Of a stretch of 64,000 nt of DNA, positions 33,220-45,436 are shown in pieces (position 1 is the stretch's first letter; each line of letters starts with the position of its first letter). The notes beneath the pieces are model-generated. The model was given only the letters and a program-made list of their open reading frames with translations, made no database searches and had not been told where the DNA came from. The stretch covers positions 21,457,686-21,521,685 of the forward strand of contig NC_044919.1 of NCBI RefSeq assembly GCF_003576645.1. The letters run 5' to 3'. This DNA is from Ipomoea triloba (lineage: Eukaryota > Streptophyta > Magnoliopsida > Solanales > Convolvulaceae). A program made the translations under genes and the position numbers.

Positions 33220-33597
33220 TCTCCAATAATAAAATATATAAATATAAATGTGTAATTCAACTATCAACTTAAACTTTTAGTTGGAACAAAACACATTCAA
33301 TTTGGGTAAACAAATATCTTTTGAATAGCAAAAATTGTGGTTACCAAAAACTTGAAAGTAATATGTATGTGTGCGTGTTGTAAAAGATAAAATTAAAATT
33401 TGAAGCTTTGCGATACTTTTTTTTAATTGTTAAGTTTAAATTTGAGATGATGTATGCATACATTTTAGTTAATTTTTCAATAACTAATTAAATAACCGAT
33501 CAAAAGTGATAGATTCAACTTTAATTTGGCAATTGTGTATAATCTTAGAAACCAAATTACAACAATTTTGTTGATTTGTATCAAATATTAACTATCA

Positions 33598-33765
33598 ATG
33601 AGGTTGTGGTCTAATGGCACGAAGTGACTCTTCCATATAGGAGATTATGGGTCTACGTCCCAATAGAGGCGGTATTAACTCTTTGTGCTTCAATAGATTG
33701 AGAAAGTAGTTATAAACAAATACTACATTGAAAGTTTAGATTTGAGTTAGACTCCTTGTACATAA
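33598..33765 (+). repeat. SINE copy 1
   Basis: Starts TGAGGTTGTGGTCTAATGGC, a good polymerase III A box, followed by GATTATGGGTCTACGTCCC at the B-box position and a body with AACTCTTTGTGCTTCAATAG and ATTGAGAAAGTAGTTAT. The same body is found on the minus strand at 60332-60505, so this is a dispersed family. The right end is not defined. Confidence 0.6.
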
Positions 33766-33829
33766 AAATATACATACCTCCTTATGGATCTATAGAGAGT
33801 TTATAAAGTCTAGGATATAGGCTAAATAG

Positions 33830-34170
33830 TGATGGATGAAGTCGCAAGAGGCCAAAACATTAATGGTCTGTTTGGTTGGATATAGTTGCAATTCAACATT
33901 AACAGATTGTTTGGTTGGATATAGTTACAATTCAATTACAACACAATTTTTTGGTCACCCGAATTACAGTGTTTGGTTGGAGGGAATTGCAATTCCACCG
34001 AATTGCAATTCCCTCCATTTGTGAAATTGGATGGATGAAGTCGCAAGAGGCCAAAACATTAATGGGTTATTTGGTTGGATATAGTTGCAATTCAATTACA
34101 ATACAATTTTTTGGCCATCTAAATTACAGTGTTTGGTTGGAGGGAATTGATTACCTCCATTTGTGAAATT
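33830..34170. repeat. Tandem duplication of a Tourist-like MITE segment
   Basis: Two copies (about 33833-34026 and 34031-34170) of GATGAAGTCGCAAGAGGCCA followed by GTTTGGTTGGATATAGTTGC and TGTTTGGTTGGAGGGAATT. An inverted piece ends near 34455 (TTCCTTCCAACTAAATGACA), so the complete element spans roughly 33860-34460 and includes an ATT microsatellite at 34255-34294. Apparent ORFs here are not genes. Confidence 0.65.
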
Positions 34171-34254
34171 GGAATTCTTGGACCTTAGAAATTGTAATTT
34201 AGAGCAGTGGGGAAAGGAAAAAAAAAAAACTAAGGAAATGACTCTTTTGCCCTT

Positions 34255-34255
34255 G

Positions 34256-34294
<39 letters not shown>
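34255..34294. repeat. (ATT)n microsatellite
   Basis: About 13 ATT units. Confidence 0.9.
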
Positions 34295-34296
<2 letters not shown>

Positions 34297-34469
34297 AACA
34301 CAAGAGTATTTTAGTCTTTATATCACTTTTTCCTTTTAATTTTCAATAATAATTCTATTCCTCATTATCAAACAATGTAATTTCAATTCTTACTTTATTC
34401 ACTCTTTATTCTTTTCTCACTCAATTACAATTCATTTCCTTCCTATTTCCTTCCAACTAAATGACATGT

Positions 34470-35900
34470 GAACGGATAGAAACTACGTTTTAAGACGTAA
34501 GAACAGGTGGCACTCCTAGAAGCGCCGACTTCATTATTTATTACTGTACTGTGATGTGAATCACATCCACAATATATTTTGTACGATCCAAAACATGCAA
34601 CAATTTCAAATCTCAATACAACCCCCAATCAAAGCTCCTTTATTGAAGCTGATGATGTCCATATATATATCCTTCATTTACATCTCCAGTAAACTCTATT
34701 AATTTTGTAGGTAAATCGTACATCTCTTTATTATTAATGCACTGCATGCCAACACACCTATTCTATTTTGCAAATTTGTTATTCCCTACTTTTAAAACTC
34801 AAATTATTCACACTTCTTTTTTACCACAAAAACTGTATTGATTTGGTAAAAAAAATAATTAAAATATTATTATCATAATGTAGACCAGGACACACACTAT
34901 ATCCTGCAAGTGTGTGAGTCGAGCAGGACGACGGTGCATGTCATGGTCTTCTAGGCCAAGACACATACACATGTACAACATCTTCACACATACACATGTA
35001 CAACATCTCCACACATCGAGTCGAACAATGGTGCGTGTCTCATAGTCCCCCACCGGGCCCGACAAAGGTGAACAAATAAAGGGAAGAAAACTTTTCTTCA
35101 TTTTTCAATATATATGAGACGACAATAGTTACGAACCTTTTTACGTTACTAACATTATAAAATTAAAATAAAATCTTACAATGCAATTTTTTCCTCCTTT
35201 TACCTTTTTGACAAAAATAAATAAGCTTATCGTTAGTTACCATATGCTATGATACCATATCACCTTATAAAAAATTTTCGTTAAGTTAATTAACTTATGC
35301 TCATGTTTTTATATGGCTTTAATGAGCGAGTATACAAGTAAAATATTTTGTTGGGTTAAAAGTTTAACTTTTTTATGCATTCAAATTAATTATATGATAT
35401 TTTGAGTTGGTAAAAAATGAGTGATGTTCAATCAATTTATTTTGACAATCAATCTTACCACTAAAAAGAGTTTTACTCTATAATTTGATTATTTATATGT
35501 ACAGTTAAATTTAAAAAAATTAATGCTCTTAAATTTCATACGAACTCCTATTATTTCACTCTCAATTTGAATTGCGTCTTTGGCGACCATGTACTCGACC
35601 AGGTTGGCACGTATGTAGGATGTATAATCTGATCTTAAACAATAATGTTAAGGTATACGTGCATGAAAACGATAGCAAAATGTTATCATATATCGGTACA
35701 CGTCAATTCCTTTGACTTTGTATGTCGTATTATCTCTTTTCCTGGGAAGAATTCTTTAAGTTTGAAAATTCTCGTATTAATACATGCACTTTTTTTTTGG
35801 AATGCACAAATCAATTGCGTGCAAAATAGACATTCCTAAGGTTTTTTGTCGATATACATTCGATAAGAACAAAGACAATCGATCGAAATTGAAAATATAT
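34470..35900. other. Intergenic DNA without recognised gene
   Basis: AT-rich. The only structure seen is a short tandem repeat at 34968-35014 (ACACATACACATGTACAACA twice). Confidence 0.5.
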
Positions 35901-35904
35901 TTAA

Positions 35905-36240
35905 TTTTTTTTTATCACAAGAGAGGGATACGGGCTAAACATCCTACAAAGTGATAATCACACGACGCATGATGGGCAGTATTGGGCACCCCATCATATC
36001 TTCCGTTATGATTTTCGCCAACTCCGGAGGGGATATCATGCTCTTTCTAATCGATCTCTTGTAGCACACTAATACTAACAAGGCGGTCCGCTACATTGTT
36101 CTGTTCCCGCCAGATAGCTTTGAATCCAATCCTCCTAGCTAAACCTTCCTTGTCACCTCTTAACTTCTTCAATGATCTCATGAATAGGCCCTCTAAGAAT
36201 GTTATGCCCTATAAATCCACTTGACGACGTCCCCGCATAA
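35905..36240 (-). pseudogene. LINE 3'-end fragment (RNase H C-terminus)
   Basis: The minus strand reads RIGFKAIWREQNNVADRLVS (the end of an RVT_3-type RNase H, normally RE.N..AD.LA), and in the next frame PPELAKIITEDMMGC. It ends at a poly(T) on the plus strand (35907-35915), equivalent to a 3' poly(A). The copy is 5'-truncated to about 330 bp, with frameshifts. A target duplication is not clear. Confidence 0.6.
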
Positions 36241-36477
36241 AAAAAAGAGTACGTGTAATTTTTTACGGTCAAACAACTACTTAATTAATTTTAAATAAGA
36301 TGATTTGGAAGAAGATTAATGCAGTACATTTAAGCATATCTAAAATACATAAAATAGAAAATAGAGACAACAAGATTAAAATTTAGATGTTGGGTTTGAA
36401 AGACAGAAAGAGTATTAGCTTGCAGCAAAATTAAACCAAAAACCTCAGTATTTAATTAGGCAAATAATTAAATCAAA

Positions 36478-39400
36478 TCTATACTATTAATAAAAACAAT
36501 ATCCTCAGTTTTAGCTTCCCCCAAAACAGACCTATAATATTATGGTTTGCGTAATATTATAAAATATGGTAATACAGTTCCTATCCCTAATACAATTGTA
36601 AATTAAAATAGAATTCCTAATAAAATATATAATTCCCTACGTTCCTATTCGTAATACAATTCTAGACTAGAATTACTAATGGTAATAATTCAGTATATAT
36701 ATTTCTCTGCAATGCAATCTATACTATTAATAAAAACAATATTCTCAGTTTTAACTTCTCGCCCAAAACAGACCTATAATATTATGGTTTGCGTAATATT
36801 GTAAAATATGGTAATACAATTCCTATCCATAATACAATTGTAAATTAATATAGAATTCTTAATAAAATATATTCTTCTCTACGTTTTATTCGTAATACAA
36901 TTCTAGACTAGAATTACTAATGGTAATAATTCAGTATATATATGTTTCTGCAATGCAATCTATACTATTAATAAAAACAATATCCTCAGTTTTAATTTCA
37001 CGACCAAAACAGACCTATAATATTATGTTTTGTGTAATATTGTAAAATAGGGTAATACAATTCCTACCCCTAATACAATTGTAAATTAAAATAGAATTCC
37101 AAATAAAATATATTCTTCCCTACGTTCCTATTACGTTCCTTTTCGTAATACAATTCTATACTAGAATTACTAATAGTTATAATTCAGTATATATATTTCT
37201 CTGCAATACAGTCTATATCTATAATCTATAATATTAATAAAAACAATATCCTCAGTTTTACCTTCCCGCCCAAAACAGACCAATAATATTTTGGTGTGCG
37301 TAATATTGTAAAATATTGTAATACAATTCCTATCCCTAATACAACTGTAATAAAATATTGTAATACAATTCCTATCCCTAATACAACTGTAAATTAAAAT
37401 AGAATTCCTAATAAAATATATTCTTCCCTACGTTCCTATTCGTAATACAATTCTAGACTATAATTACTAATACGTTCCTATTCGTAATACAATTCTAGAC
37501 TATAATTACTAATCGTAATAATTCAGTATATATATTTCTCTACAATGCAATCTATACTATTAATAAAAACAATATCCTCAGTTTTAACTTCCCGCCCAAA
37601 ACATACCTATAATATTATGGTGCGCGTAATATTGTAAAATATTGTAATACAATTCCTAACCCTAATACAATTGTAAATTAAAATAGAATTCCTAATAAAA
37701 TAAATTCTTCCCTACGTTTCTAATCGTAATACAATTCTAGACTAGAATTACTAATGGTAATAATTCAGTATATATATTTCTCTGCAATGCAATCTATACT
37801 ATTAATAAAAACAATATCCTCAGTTTTAACTTCCCGCCCAAAACAGACCTATAATATTGTGGTTTGCGTAATATTATAAAATATGGTAATACAGTTCCTA
37901 TCCCTAATACAATTGTAAATTAAAATAGAATTCCTAATAAAATATATTATTCCCTACGTTCCTATTCGTAATACAATTCTAGATTAGAATTACTAATGGT
38001 AATAATTCAGTATATATATGTTTCTGCAATGCAATCTATACTATTAATACAAACAATATCCTCTGTTTTAACTTCCCGCCCAAAAGAGACCTATAATATT
38101 ATGGTTAGCGTAATATTATAAAATATGGTAATACAGTTCCTATCTCTAATACAATTGTAAATTAATATAGAATTCTTAATAAAATATATTCTTCTCTCCG
38201 TTTTATTCGTAATACAATTCTAGATTAGAATTACTAATGGTAATAATTCAGTATATATATTTATCTGCAATGCAATCTATACTATTAATAAAAACAATAT
38301 CCTCTGTTTTAACTTCCCGCCCAAAACAGACCTATAATATTATGGTTTGCGTAATATTATAAAATATGGTAATACAGTTCCTATCTCTAATACAATTGTA
38401 AATTAAAATAGATTTCCTAATAAAATATATTCTTTCCTACGTTCCTATTCGTAATACAATTCTAGACTAGAATTACTAATGGTAATAATTCAGTATATAT
38501 ATTTTTCTGCAATGCAATCTATACTATTAATACAGTATATATATTTTTCTGCAATGCAATCTATACTATTAATAAAAACAATATCTTTTTCTGCAATGCA
38601 ATCTATACTATTAATAAAAACAATATCTTCAGTTTTAACTTCCAGCCCAAAACAGACCTATAATATTATGGTTTGCGTAATATTTTAAAATATGGTAATA
38701 CAGTTCCTATCCCTAATACAATTGTAAATTAAAATAGAATTCATAATAAAATATATTCTTTCCTACGTTCCTATTCGTAATACAATTCTAGACTATAATT
38801 ATTAATGCTAATAATTCAATATATATATTTCTCTGCAATGCAATCTATACTATTAATAAAAACAATATCCTCAGTTTTAACTTCCCGCCCAAAACAGACC
38901 TATAATATTATGGTTTGCGTAATATTATAAAATATGGTAATACAGTTCCTATCATAATACAATTGTAAATTAAAATAGAATTCCTTATAAAATATATTCT
39001 TACCTACGTTCCTATTCGTAATACAATTCTAGACTAGAATTACTAATGGTAATAATTCAGTATATATATTTTTCTGCAATGCAATCTATACTATTAATAA
39101 AAACAATATCTTCAGTTTTAACTTCCAGCCCAAAACAGACCTATAATATTATGGTTTGCGTAATATTATAAAATATGGTAATACAGTTCCTATCATAATA
39201 CAATTGTAAATTAAAATAGAATTCCTTATAAAATATATTCTTACCTACGTTCCTATTCGTAATACAATTCTAGACTAGAATTACTAATGGTAATAATTCA
39301 GTATATATATTTCTCTACAATGCAATCTATACTATTAATAAAAACAATATCATCTGTTTTAACTTTCCGCCCAAAACAGATCTATAATATTATGGTTTGC

Positions 39401-39610
39401 GTAATATTGTAAAATATGGTAATACAATTCCTATCTCTAATACAATTGTAAACTAAAATAGAATTCTAATAAAATATATTCTTTCCTACGTTCCTATTCG
39501 TAATACAATTCTAGACTAGAATTACTAATGGTAATAATTCAATATATATATTTCTCTGCAATGCAATCTATACTATTAATAAAAACAATATCCTCAGTTT
39601 TAACTTGTAT
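36478..39610. repeat. Tandem array, ~240-bp monomer, about 12 copies
   Basis: CTATACTATTAATA-type starts occur at about 36478, 36718, 36959, 37225, 37551, 37793, 38035, 38276, 38518, 38560, 38602, 38844, 39085, 39326 and 39567. The spacing is usually 240-242 bp. The copies at 38518 and 38560 are truncated to 42 bp. The unit starting 37225 is longer (about 326 bp) because of two internal duplications near 37340 and 37445. Monomers contain TTTTAACTTCCCGCCCAAAA, AATTCTAGACTAGAATTACT and ATAATTCAGTATATATATTT. The array begins exactly at the Helitron 5' terminus. Confidence 0.95.
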
Positions 39611-40131
39611 TATGGTATGATGCTTAATATTGTACAAAATATGAAAATTTGGCATAATTCATCCCACAAGGCCAACCAATTTTCTGAACGACATTCGTGC
39701 ATGCAGGTGTCGGCGCATTAGTCAAGCCTTTTTAAGTTCATTTTGGGATTTCATTTGCACCACCTCCCCCCTTGCGTGCGAGTGAGAGCTTCTATGCTAT
39801 ACAATTCAATAAGCCTTAGAAAAACTCTTGTATAAGTAGTGGTACAAACCACTTCTCAAACCAATGTGGGACAAAAGTTACTTGAAAGGTTTTTTTCTAT
39901 ATTTTTCTAACTCAAATGGGTCAACTTTGAGAACCAATTTCTCATTCACCCATTATCAGTTTTGAGCGTATAATATATCAATCTTTTCTTCTAACTATGA
40001 AGAACACGAATCCACTTTGACCCGACCCAAATCGAAAGTGGACCCCACATATATTTGTACCACAATATTGCCAGTAAAATGCCATTTTATGCTAATTTTT
40101 TCCAACAGTTATTTGTCCAGAGAATATCAAC

Positions 40132-40203
40132 GTGTTGAAGGAAGAAGATGATATATAGTGAAGGGCAATATCATCTTCACTATATATCTTCTTCCTCCAA
40201 CAC
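40132..40203. repeat. Hairpin, ~28-bp arms
   Basis: GTGTTGAAGGAAGAAGATG is mirrored by CTTCTTCCTCCAACAC, and ATATATAGTGAAG by CTTCACTATATAT, with a short loop around GGCAATATCAT. The outer sequence resembles the start of the copia B LTR (GTGTTGGAGGAAGAAG). Confidence 0.75.
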
Positions 40204-40589
40204 AACGCTCTACGGTCAACCAACAATTACTCAACTGATTATCCCATTACTCCCATGTAAATTTTTTCTCTAATATAGTTATATTTACTGAATATCAAAA
40301 TATAAGTGTACCTCAAGATCTTGCAATAACTAACTGACAAGTAATTAAATTAATGAATATGATGCAATAATGTAAATTATCTACCTATTGCATTTATACA
40401 CTTATTTTAGAACACTGAATTTTTGTGATATTTGTTGCATGCAAGGAAGACTCATACTATAATTGCATTTATACACTTATTCATACTCATATTCGATGTT
40501 ATAATTTATATAATTGTATATCAATTCAAATATTTCTTAAAATATTATAACAAATTCATTCCGTGCAACGCACGGGTGAAAATACTAGT

Positions 40590-41440
40590 TAATAATAATG
40601 GCGAAAAGGAAGTTCCCACTTTCCTCTATCTTATCTTTTAGTGTTGCTGGTGCACTATCATATATTGGTGATGATGTACGTGTTACTAGTTTAATCATTT
40701 CTCTCTAAGCTTAATTATTACAATTAATAATATATAAGTCCTTCCTCGTACCTCAGTTCTAAGCCAGATAATTAATCACTTCATCATCATCAAATCATCC
40801 ATCATTATATATTTGTATTGGCTTTGCGCTTTTAAAAGGGATTCGGTCTTGGATTTTCTTCAAAATTATAATCACAATTCAATAATATAATTGACTAGCT
40901 GATCAATAAATGTGCTTAATAACGGAGTATATATATATAATTGAATGATGAATATTTTTAATTATAGTATGGAATAAATAATTAGCTTAGGTCGTTATTT
41001 ACCAAAAAAAAAAAAAAAAAAAGCTTAGGTCGTCACAGATTTAAATGATGAGGATTGCTAATTGATAGGGTTGATCCTATTACTTTAGACAATGAAGAAA
41101 CTCCAATGTTAACTAATTTGATATATATATATATATATATACACGCACTTCATTAATAACTTAAAGAGTTGTTATATTGTCATGAAGTCGCTATTTAATT
41201 CTCACAATGAGAATGAACTACAAGGGACCAGGGTAACATTTATTTACATAGACAATAATTTTCATATTGTTTTCTCTTCTTTTTTTTTTATTTTATTTTT
41301 AATTTTGAAGTTGAAACATTGTCCATTTCCAAAAAACAAAAAAACAAAAAACAAAAAAAAAAACAGAAAGAAATAACAAAAAAAAAACAAAACAAAAAAA
41401 CAAAACAAAAAAAACAAAACAAAAACAAAAAGTTGAAACG
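40590..41440. other. AT-rich DNA with homopolymer-like tracts
   Basis: No gene. Poly(A) at 41004-41022, TA repeat at 41120-41140 and an imperfect A-rich/CAAAA tract at 41335-41430, which produces false ORFs on both strands. Confidence 0.6.
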
Positions 41441-41462
41441 TTGTCCTAGCAGGGTAACACAA

Positions 41463-41645
41463 TTCAATGGGTGTTTGAGTATGCTAGGGCCTAGGGAAAT
41501 TTATGATTTTCAAGCAAAATGACAATATATCTAGTTTATCTCGTGAACTTCTTACTGAGGATTTGGTGTTTGAGCATGCTAGGAAAGTTTATGATTTTCA
41601 AGAAAAATGACAATTTATCTAGTTTATCCCGTGAACTTCTTGCTA
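41463..41645. repeat. Direct duplication of ~90 bp
   Basis: GTGTTTGAGTATGCTAGG followed by TTTATGATTTTCAAG, GACAATATATCTAGTTTATC and GTGAACTTCTT appears twice (41466-41553 and 41564-41643), just upstream of a LINE RNase H fragment. Confidence 0.8.
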
Positions 41646-41930
41646 GGTGAAATCCCCCGGCCCCATCTCTCAATTTCCTTAAGTTTAATGTTGATGGTAA
41701 TGATGCTCTAGGACAGTCGAATGAAGTTACAGCAAGGAGTGTTGTTAGGGATTAAAGAGGTGTTTGGCTTGGGGATTTTCTGTACATAGTTGGTGTTGCT
41801 ACTAGTTTCACTGCTAAACTATGGGGCTTATACCATTTTATCAAGTTTTGTTAGGGAAAAGGAATGCAAGAGAGTTTTGGTGAATAGTGATTTAGAGACA
41901 ACTATCTAGAGAATTAATAATATAATACTT
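41645..41930 (+). pseudogene. LINE RNase H fragment
   Basis: The plus strand reads LNFLKFNVDGNDALGQSNE, SVVRD-stop-RGVWLGDFL and FTAKLWGLYHFIKF, the start of an RVT_3-type RNase H as found at the end of plant LINE ORF2 (K.N.DG...GG.LRD..G.W..GF.....AELWGL). Stops and a frame change near 41850. No poly(A) tail or ends defined. Confidence 0.65.
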
Positions 41931-41934
41931 GAAT

Positions 41935-42650
41935 AGCAATTCGGTGATTTTTATGGAATAAGGATCAAATAGGTCATCGAACTGCACACAATAATACAAT
42001 TATATATGCTACTGAACCTAAAAGATCTACAATTAAATCCCTAAATTAACTCATGCAAATCATTCAATTTGTAAATTTTCAACATGTAACCCTAATTTTA
42101 AAATATTTTAAAAAAAAAAATTAAAATAATCATTAAAAAAAAAACATATAAGAGGACCGTCTCTGTCGGAGACGAAAAAGTCTTCTTCGTCTCCGGCAAT
42201 GGAGACGAAGGTCCCTTCATACAGCCAAACAAACCAAAACAAAATTCTCAACCTAATATAATATATCTAAGAAAATCAATTATCAATATTTATAAAATTT
42301 GCGATACGATAAAAATCAAAGTTGACCTATTGCAATTAAGATGCGAATTAAATGTGAACTCAACCGAATAGTTATATTGACTATGTTAGACAGGCTAGCT
42401 CAACTAGGGCAAATTATGCTGGACCTAGGTCCAAAACTACGTCGTATACGAATGTAGAGGACTAAATGGTAAACAACAAAAACAAAATAAAAATTGGCTA
42501 CCAATAGGACAGGTTCTCAAGTAAATGTAATAAATATAATATAGGTACGATGTACGTGTGGAACCCAAATATTTTATATACTTCTGTTTTTTTTTTTAAC
42601 TATATATTTCTGTTTTTTTAAATTTTGTCTGTAAGTGACGCTGATAAATA
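41935..42650. other. Intergenic DNA without recognised gene
   Basis: AT-rich. A small inverted pair GTCTCTGTCGGAGACGAAAA / TTCGTCTCCGGCAATGGAG lies near 42162-42205. Confidence 0.5.
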
Positions 42651-42689
42651 TTTTTCAAATTCCAAAGAAGGTACCAAAACACAATTTTG

Positions 42690-43165
42690 ATTTAAAAATT
42701 TGGTGCAACCTTCGTTCAAGGAAGACACCAAATTTTACACCAAAATAGTGTTACACCAAATATGGTGTAACACTATTCATTTACACCATTTTGGTGTAGA
42801 ACTTTTTAATTTTTTTTGCTAATTGTTTCTTTTTGAAATTTTATATTATTAGAAATAAATTATAAAGATTTAAAAATATCATTGAGACGTTTAAAACGAG
42901 ATCAATATCGACTATAAAATAATTGAAAATTAAAATACATCAAAACATATATTTCATTTTAAAATATTATTATTATTATTATTATATCAAAATTATATTT
43001 TATATTAAAATAATTAAATTAAATAAAATTAAAATATTTAAATTATGAAAATATAGCTTTCAAAAAAATTTATAAGAATACAAATTATTTTAGTGTATGA
43101 ATAACATTTAGTACAGAATTTGGTGTAAGTGGGTTGGGAATGAAAATTTTGGTGTAAGAATATGT
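42690..43165. mobile_element. TTTGGTGTA-type foldback element (candidate)
   Basis: A perfect hairpin ATAGTGTTACACCA / TGGTGTAACACTAT lies at 42745-42776, surrounded by further inverted TTACACCAAA / TTTGGTGTA copies, and the right part ends with AATTTGGTGTAAG at about 43116. The interior is AT-rich. The ends are uncertain. Confidence 0.4.
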
Positions 43166-43315
43166 TGATTCTGGGTTGGAAATAGCGAGGGAGGAAATTA
43201 AAGATTAGGAATTGATAGAGATGCACATAGTAGTGTGTGTGTTTGTGTGGTCCATTTGTTATCAATTCCCAACGAGAAGCAGACACCAAAATGGATACAA
43301 GTGAAAAGCCGCAAA

Positions 43316-43585
43316 GGCAAATTATTGCATGGACCATGGTCCACATATCTGTGTGGATCAAAAATAAAAAGTACATTATTTTTGTATTGAAGGTACATTA
43401 TTTTTGTATTATAGGTACATTATTTGATAGTATATATCAAATAATGTACCTTCAGTACAAAAATAATGTACCTTAAAATAATGTATCTACAGTACAAAAA
43501 TAATGTACTTTCAGTATAAAAATAATGTACTTTTTATTTTTGGTCCACACAGCTGTGTGGACCATGGTCCGTGCAATAATGATTG
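43316..43585. mobile_element. Mutator-like foldback with GTACATTATTTTTGTA units
   Basis: 270 bp. The left end has ATTGCATGGACCATGGTCCA and the right end is its complement with GTGTGGACCATGGTCCGTGC. It is flanked by AGCCGCAAA (43307-43315) and AGCAGCAAA (43586-43594), a 9-bp target duplication with one mismatch. The inside is made of six or more units like GTACATTATTTTTGTA, facing inward on both arms. No ORF. Confidence 0.8.
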
Positions 43586-43839
43586 AGCAGCAAAGGGTAT
43601 TTGGTATTCATTTAAGGAAATTTAGCTAAGTAGATAGTAGCCGTGGCAGCACCAGCTACTAGACCTAATTAATTAATTTAATTATGGTTTGGTATTTGGT
43701 AAATAGTAATCATGACTCACCATTCAAATTGAGACATGGGAAATGTTTTCCACCCTTAAAGCATCTCTAATAAGAATTTTTTTTTTTACATGGTTTTTTT
43801 TTTCATATAAAAAACTAGTATATGGTTTATCAAAAAATA

Positions 43840-44700
43840 GGGACCGGAGTACATAAATTATTATTACAACGAAGATTGGAACTAGACCTACTAATCGAAC
43901 AATGTGGAAGAATGCGACTAAGGACTCGAGAATGAGGATGCCCTAAACGACTATGCCAAATAGAAGGAGAGGCACGAGCAGCCAGAAAAGCAGTTGGACT
44001 GGAAACCGAGACCCGGAGTGTGTCGGAGTGTGTAAAGCCCTCCAGAACTATTGCCCCGTAGAAGAACTTCCTTGGAGATGGAATCCTTCACAAGAAAAAA
44101 TGAAGGGTGAAACTCAAAAAATACGTTATTATCTGATGTAAATTTATGAACAGATAACAAGGAATTGGACAACTGAGGAACACGAAGGACATTAGATAAT
44201 TGAAAAGACCTAGATCGGGTAGTAAAAGATGCATGACCAATATGACTAATATTTAAACCCATACCATTACCGACACGCAATGTATCATCACCACTATATT
44301 CAGCAGACGCGGAGAGAGAGGCTAAGTCCGGAGTGGCATGATTCGTAGCCCCAGTGTCCGGAAACCAAGTTTGTGCATTGGGCTCAACGTTGGAGGGTGA
44401 CGCCTGATAAATCATGTGGGCTTGTGGATTGTTATTGTGTCGCATAAATTGAAAACAATTAGGGGCAGTATGGCCCAAAACACCACACAGCTGACATTTG
44501 GGCCTCCAATTATTTCCTCTGCCACGCCCCCTGCTACGAGAAGACCTACCGCCACCGCCATGCGAGAAACCAACAGCGCCGAACTGCTGCCCAGACCCCG
44601 CGCCAGCGTACTGCTGTCCAGAAGAGCGGTCGCCGCCGCGCGACGACTGACTGTCGGGACCATACTGCTGCACTCCACGAGTCGGATGGCGACCTCTCTA
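43840..44700 (-). pseudogene. Copia C gag C-terminus, protease and GAG-pre-integrase
   Basis: Minus strand, same frame as the gag at 44698-45420. Gly/Arg-rich linker (GGGGRSSRSRGRGRGNNWRP), zinc knuckle CQLCGVLGHTAPNC (C-x2-C-x4-H-x4-C), protease active site FPDTGATNH, then the usual SLLSVHKFTSDNNVFFEFHP and LLRGNSSGGLYTL. One frame over, near 43950, IWHSRLGHPHSRVLSRIL gives the GAG-pre-integrase block. Similarity stops at about 43840, so integrase, RT and RNase H are missing. A TAG at 44698-44700 interrupts the frame. Confidence 0.88.
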
Positions 44701-45420
44701 TGCAGCGAAGACAGCCGGCGGAGAACCTCCGAAATCGTGGCCGGCGATGAACTCCTGAGCTCCAAGGTAATTAGCTAATTCTTGCAACGTAACCGGCTGC
44801 CCACGGACATTAAGCGACGCTGTTAAAGCTTTGAACTCCGGACGTAACCCTCTAAATACATAGAGGTTCTGATCGACGAGGCTGACCGGTCGTCCGGCAA
44901 GGGCCAAATCTTCGATAATAACATTGACACGACTGATGTAATCGGCGACGGAGGAGTCACCTTGCCTCAAACTGTGCAGCTGTCCAAGAATATGCAGAGT
45001 TCGTGCGTGGGAAGATGAAGCCAAAGAAGTCTCAATAGCATCCCAAACATCTTTACTGGTGTCACGACCGAGAGCAAGATGCATAGTTTCATCAGACAAG
45101 GATGACACAAGCATGGACAATAGGGCCTGATCTTGCCGAACCCAGGGAGCATATGCCGGATTGGGGGTGGCTGGAGCATCTTTGGTGGCGGCAGTAAGGA
45201 ACGCAGCAAGGCATGGATACGTGCCGTCGACGAAACCGATTAACTCATGCCCCCGAAGAAAGGGAACAACTTGAGCACGCCAAAATAAATAGTTCTTATG
45301 CGTCAGTTTAATGCTGATAAAATGATGAGCAGCAGATAAAGAACTGAGCACCGAGGGAGCCGAAGAAACAACAACATCAGAGACGGTCCGTTCCGAAGAA
45401 TTAACAGATCCGTCGGCCAT
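44698..45420 (-). pseudogene. Copia C gag N-terminal part (UBN2 domain)
   Basis: 240 codons starting MADGSVNSSERTVSDVV at 45420. It has the UBN2/retrotran_gag pattern: ISIKLTHKNYLFWRAQVVPF, ELIGFVDGTYPCL, WVRQDQALLSMLVSSLSDE, DVWDAIETSLASSSHART, LHSLRQGDSSVADYISRV and FRGLRPEFKALTASLNVR. Gag forms the particle shell. The start is well supported, 30 bases after the PBS at 45437-45450. It is more GC-rich than its surroundings. One stop separates it from the zinc knuckle, so this is a fairly young but truncated element. Confidence 0.9.
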
Positions 45421-45436
45421 GGCAGAAAAAACCCTA

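Larger units (their letters stand above)
26606..33220 (+). mobile_element. Copia B: old copia element with two nested insertions
   Basis: Plus-strand integrase, RT and RNase H pieces in copia order at 26660-27134, 29292-30366 and 31928-32990. They are interrupted by an hAT element (27135-29291) and a PIF/Harbinger element (30367-31924), and followed by an LTR-like sequence from 33039. Joining the pieces across each insertion restores copia protein similarity. No 5' LTR, gag or protease is recognisable, so the 5' part is lost or too decayed. There are many frameshifts. Confidence 0.88.
36478..40588 (+). mobile_element. Helitron with tandemly amplified 5' end
   Basis: The left end TCTATACTATTAATAAAAAC has the 5'-TC and AT-rich start of plant Helitrons, preceded by A. 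The right end has a hairpin CCGTGC-AAC-GCACGG (40561-40575), nine bases, then CTAG (40585-40588) followed by T, the defining Helitron 3' terminus with insertion between A and T. No Rep/helicase is encoded, so it is non-autonomous. The 5' terminal segment is repeated many times (next entry); the 3' end is present once. 39610-40560 is unique sequence with a hairpin at 40132-40203. Confidence 0.8.

Noticed and set aside
38479..38688. 69-codon ORF with repeated SAMQSILLI
   Set aside because: Produced by the short duplicated stubs of the Helitron array, not a gene.
36478..39610. CRISPR-like repeat array
   Set aside because: This is plant nuclear DNA with ~240-bp monomers without unique spacers; it is a tandem satellite-like array.
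41262..41522. ORFs rich in K/Q/N or F/L
   Set aside because: Translations of an imperfect A-rich tract on either strand.
44412..44778. ORFs of about 120 codons on both strands
   Set aside because: Shadows of the copia C gag frame, which is in another frame of the minus strand.
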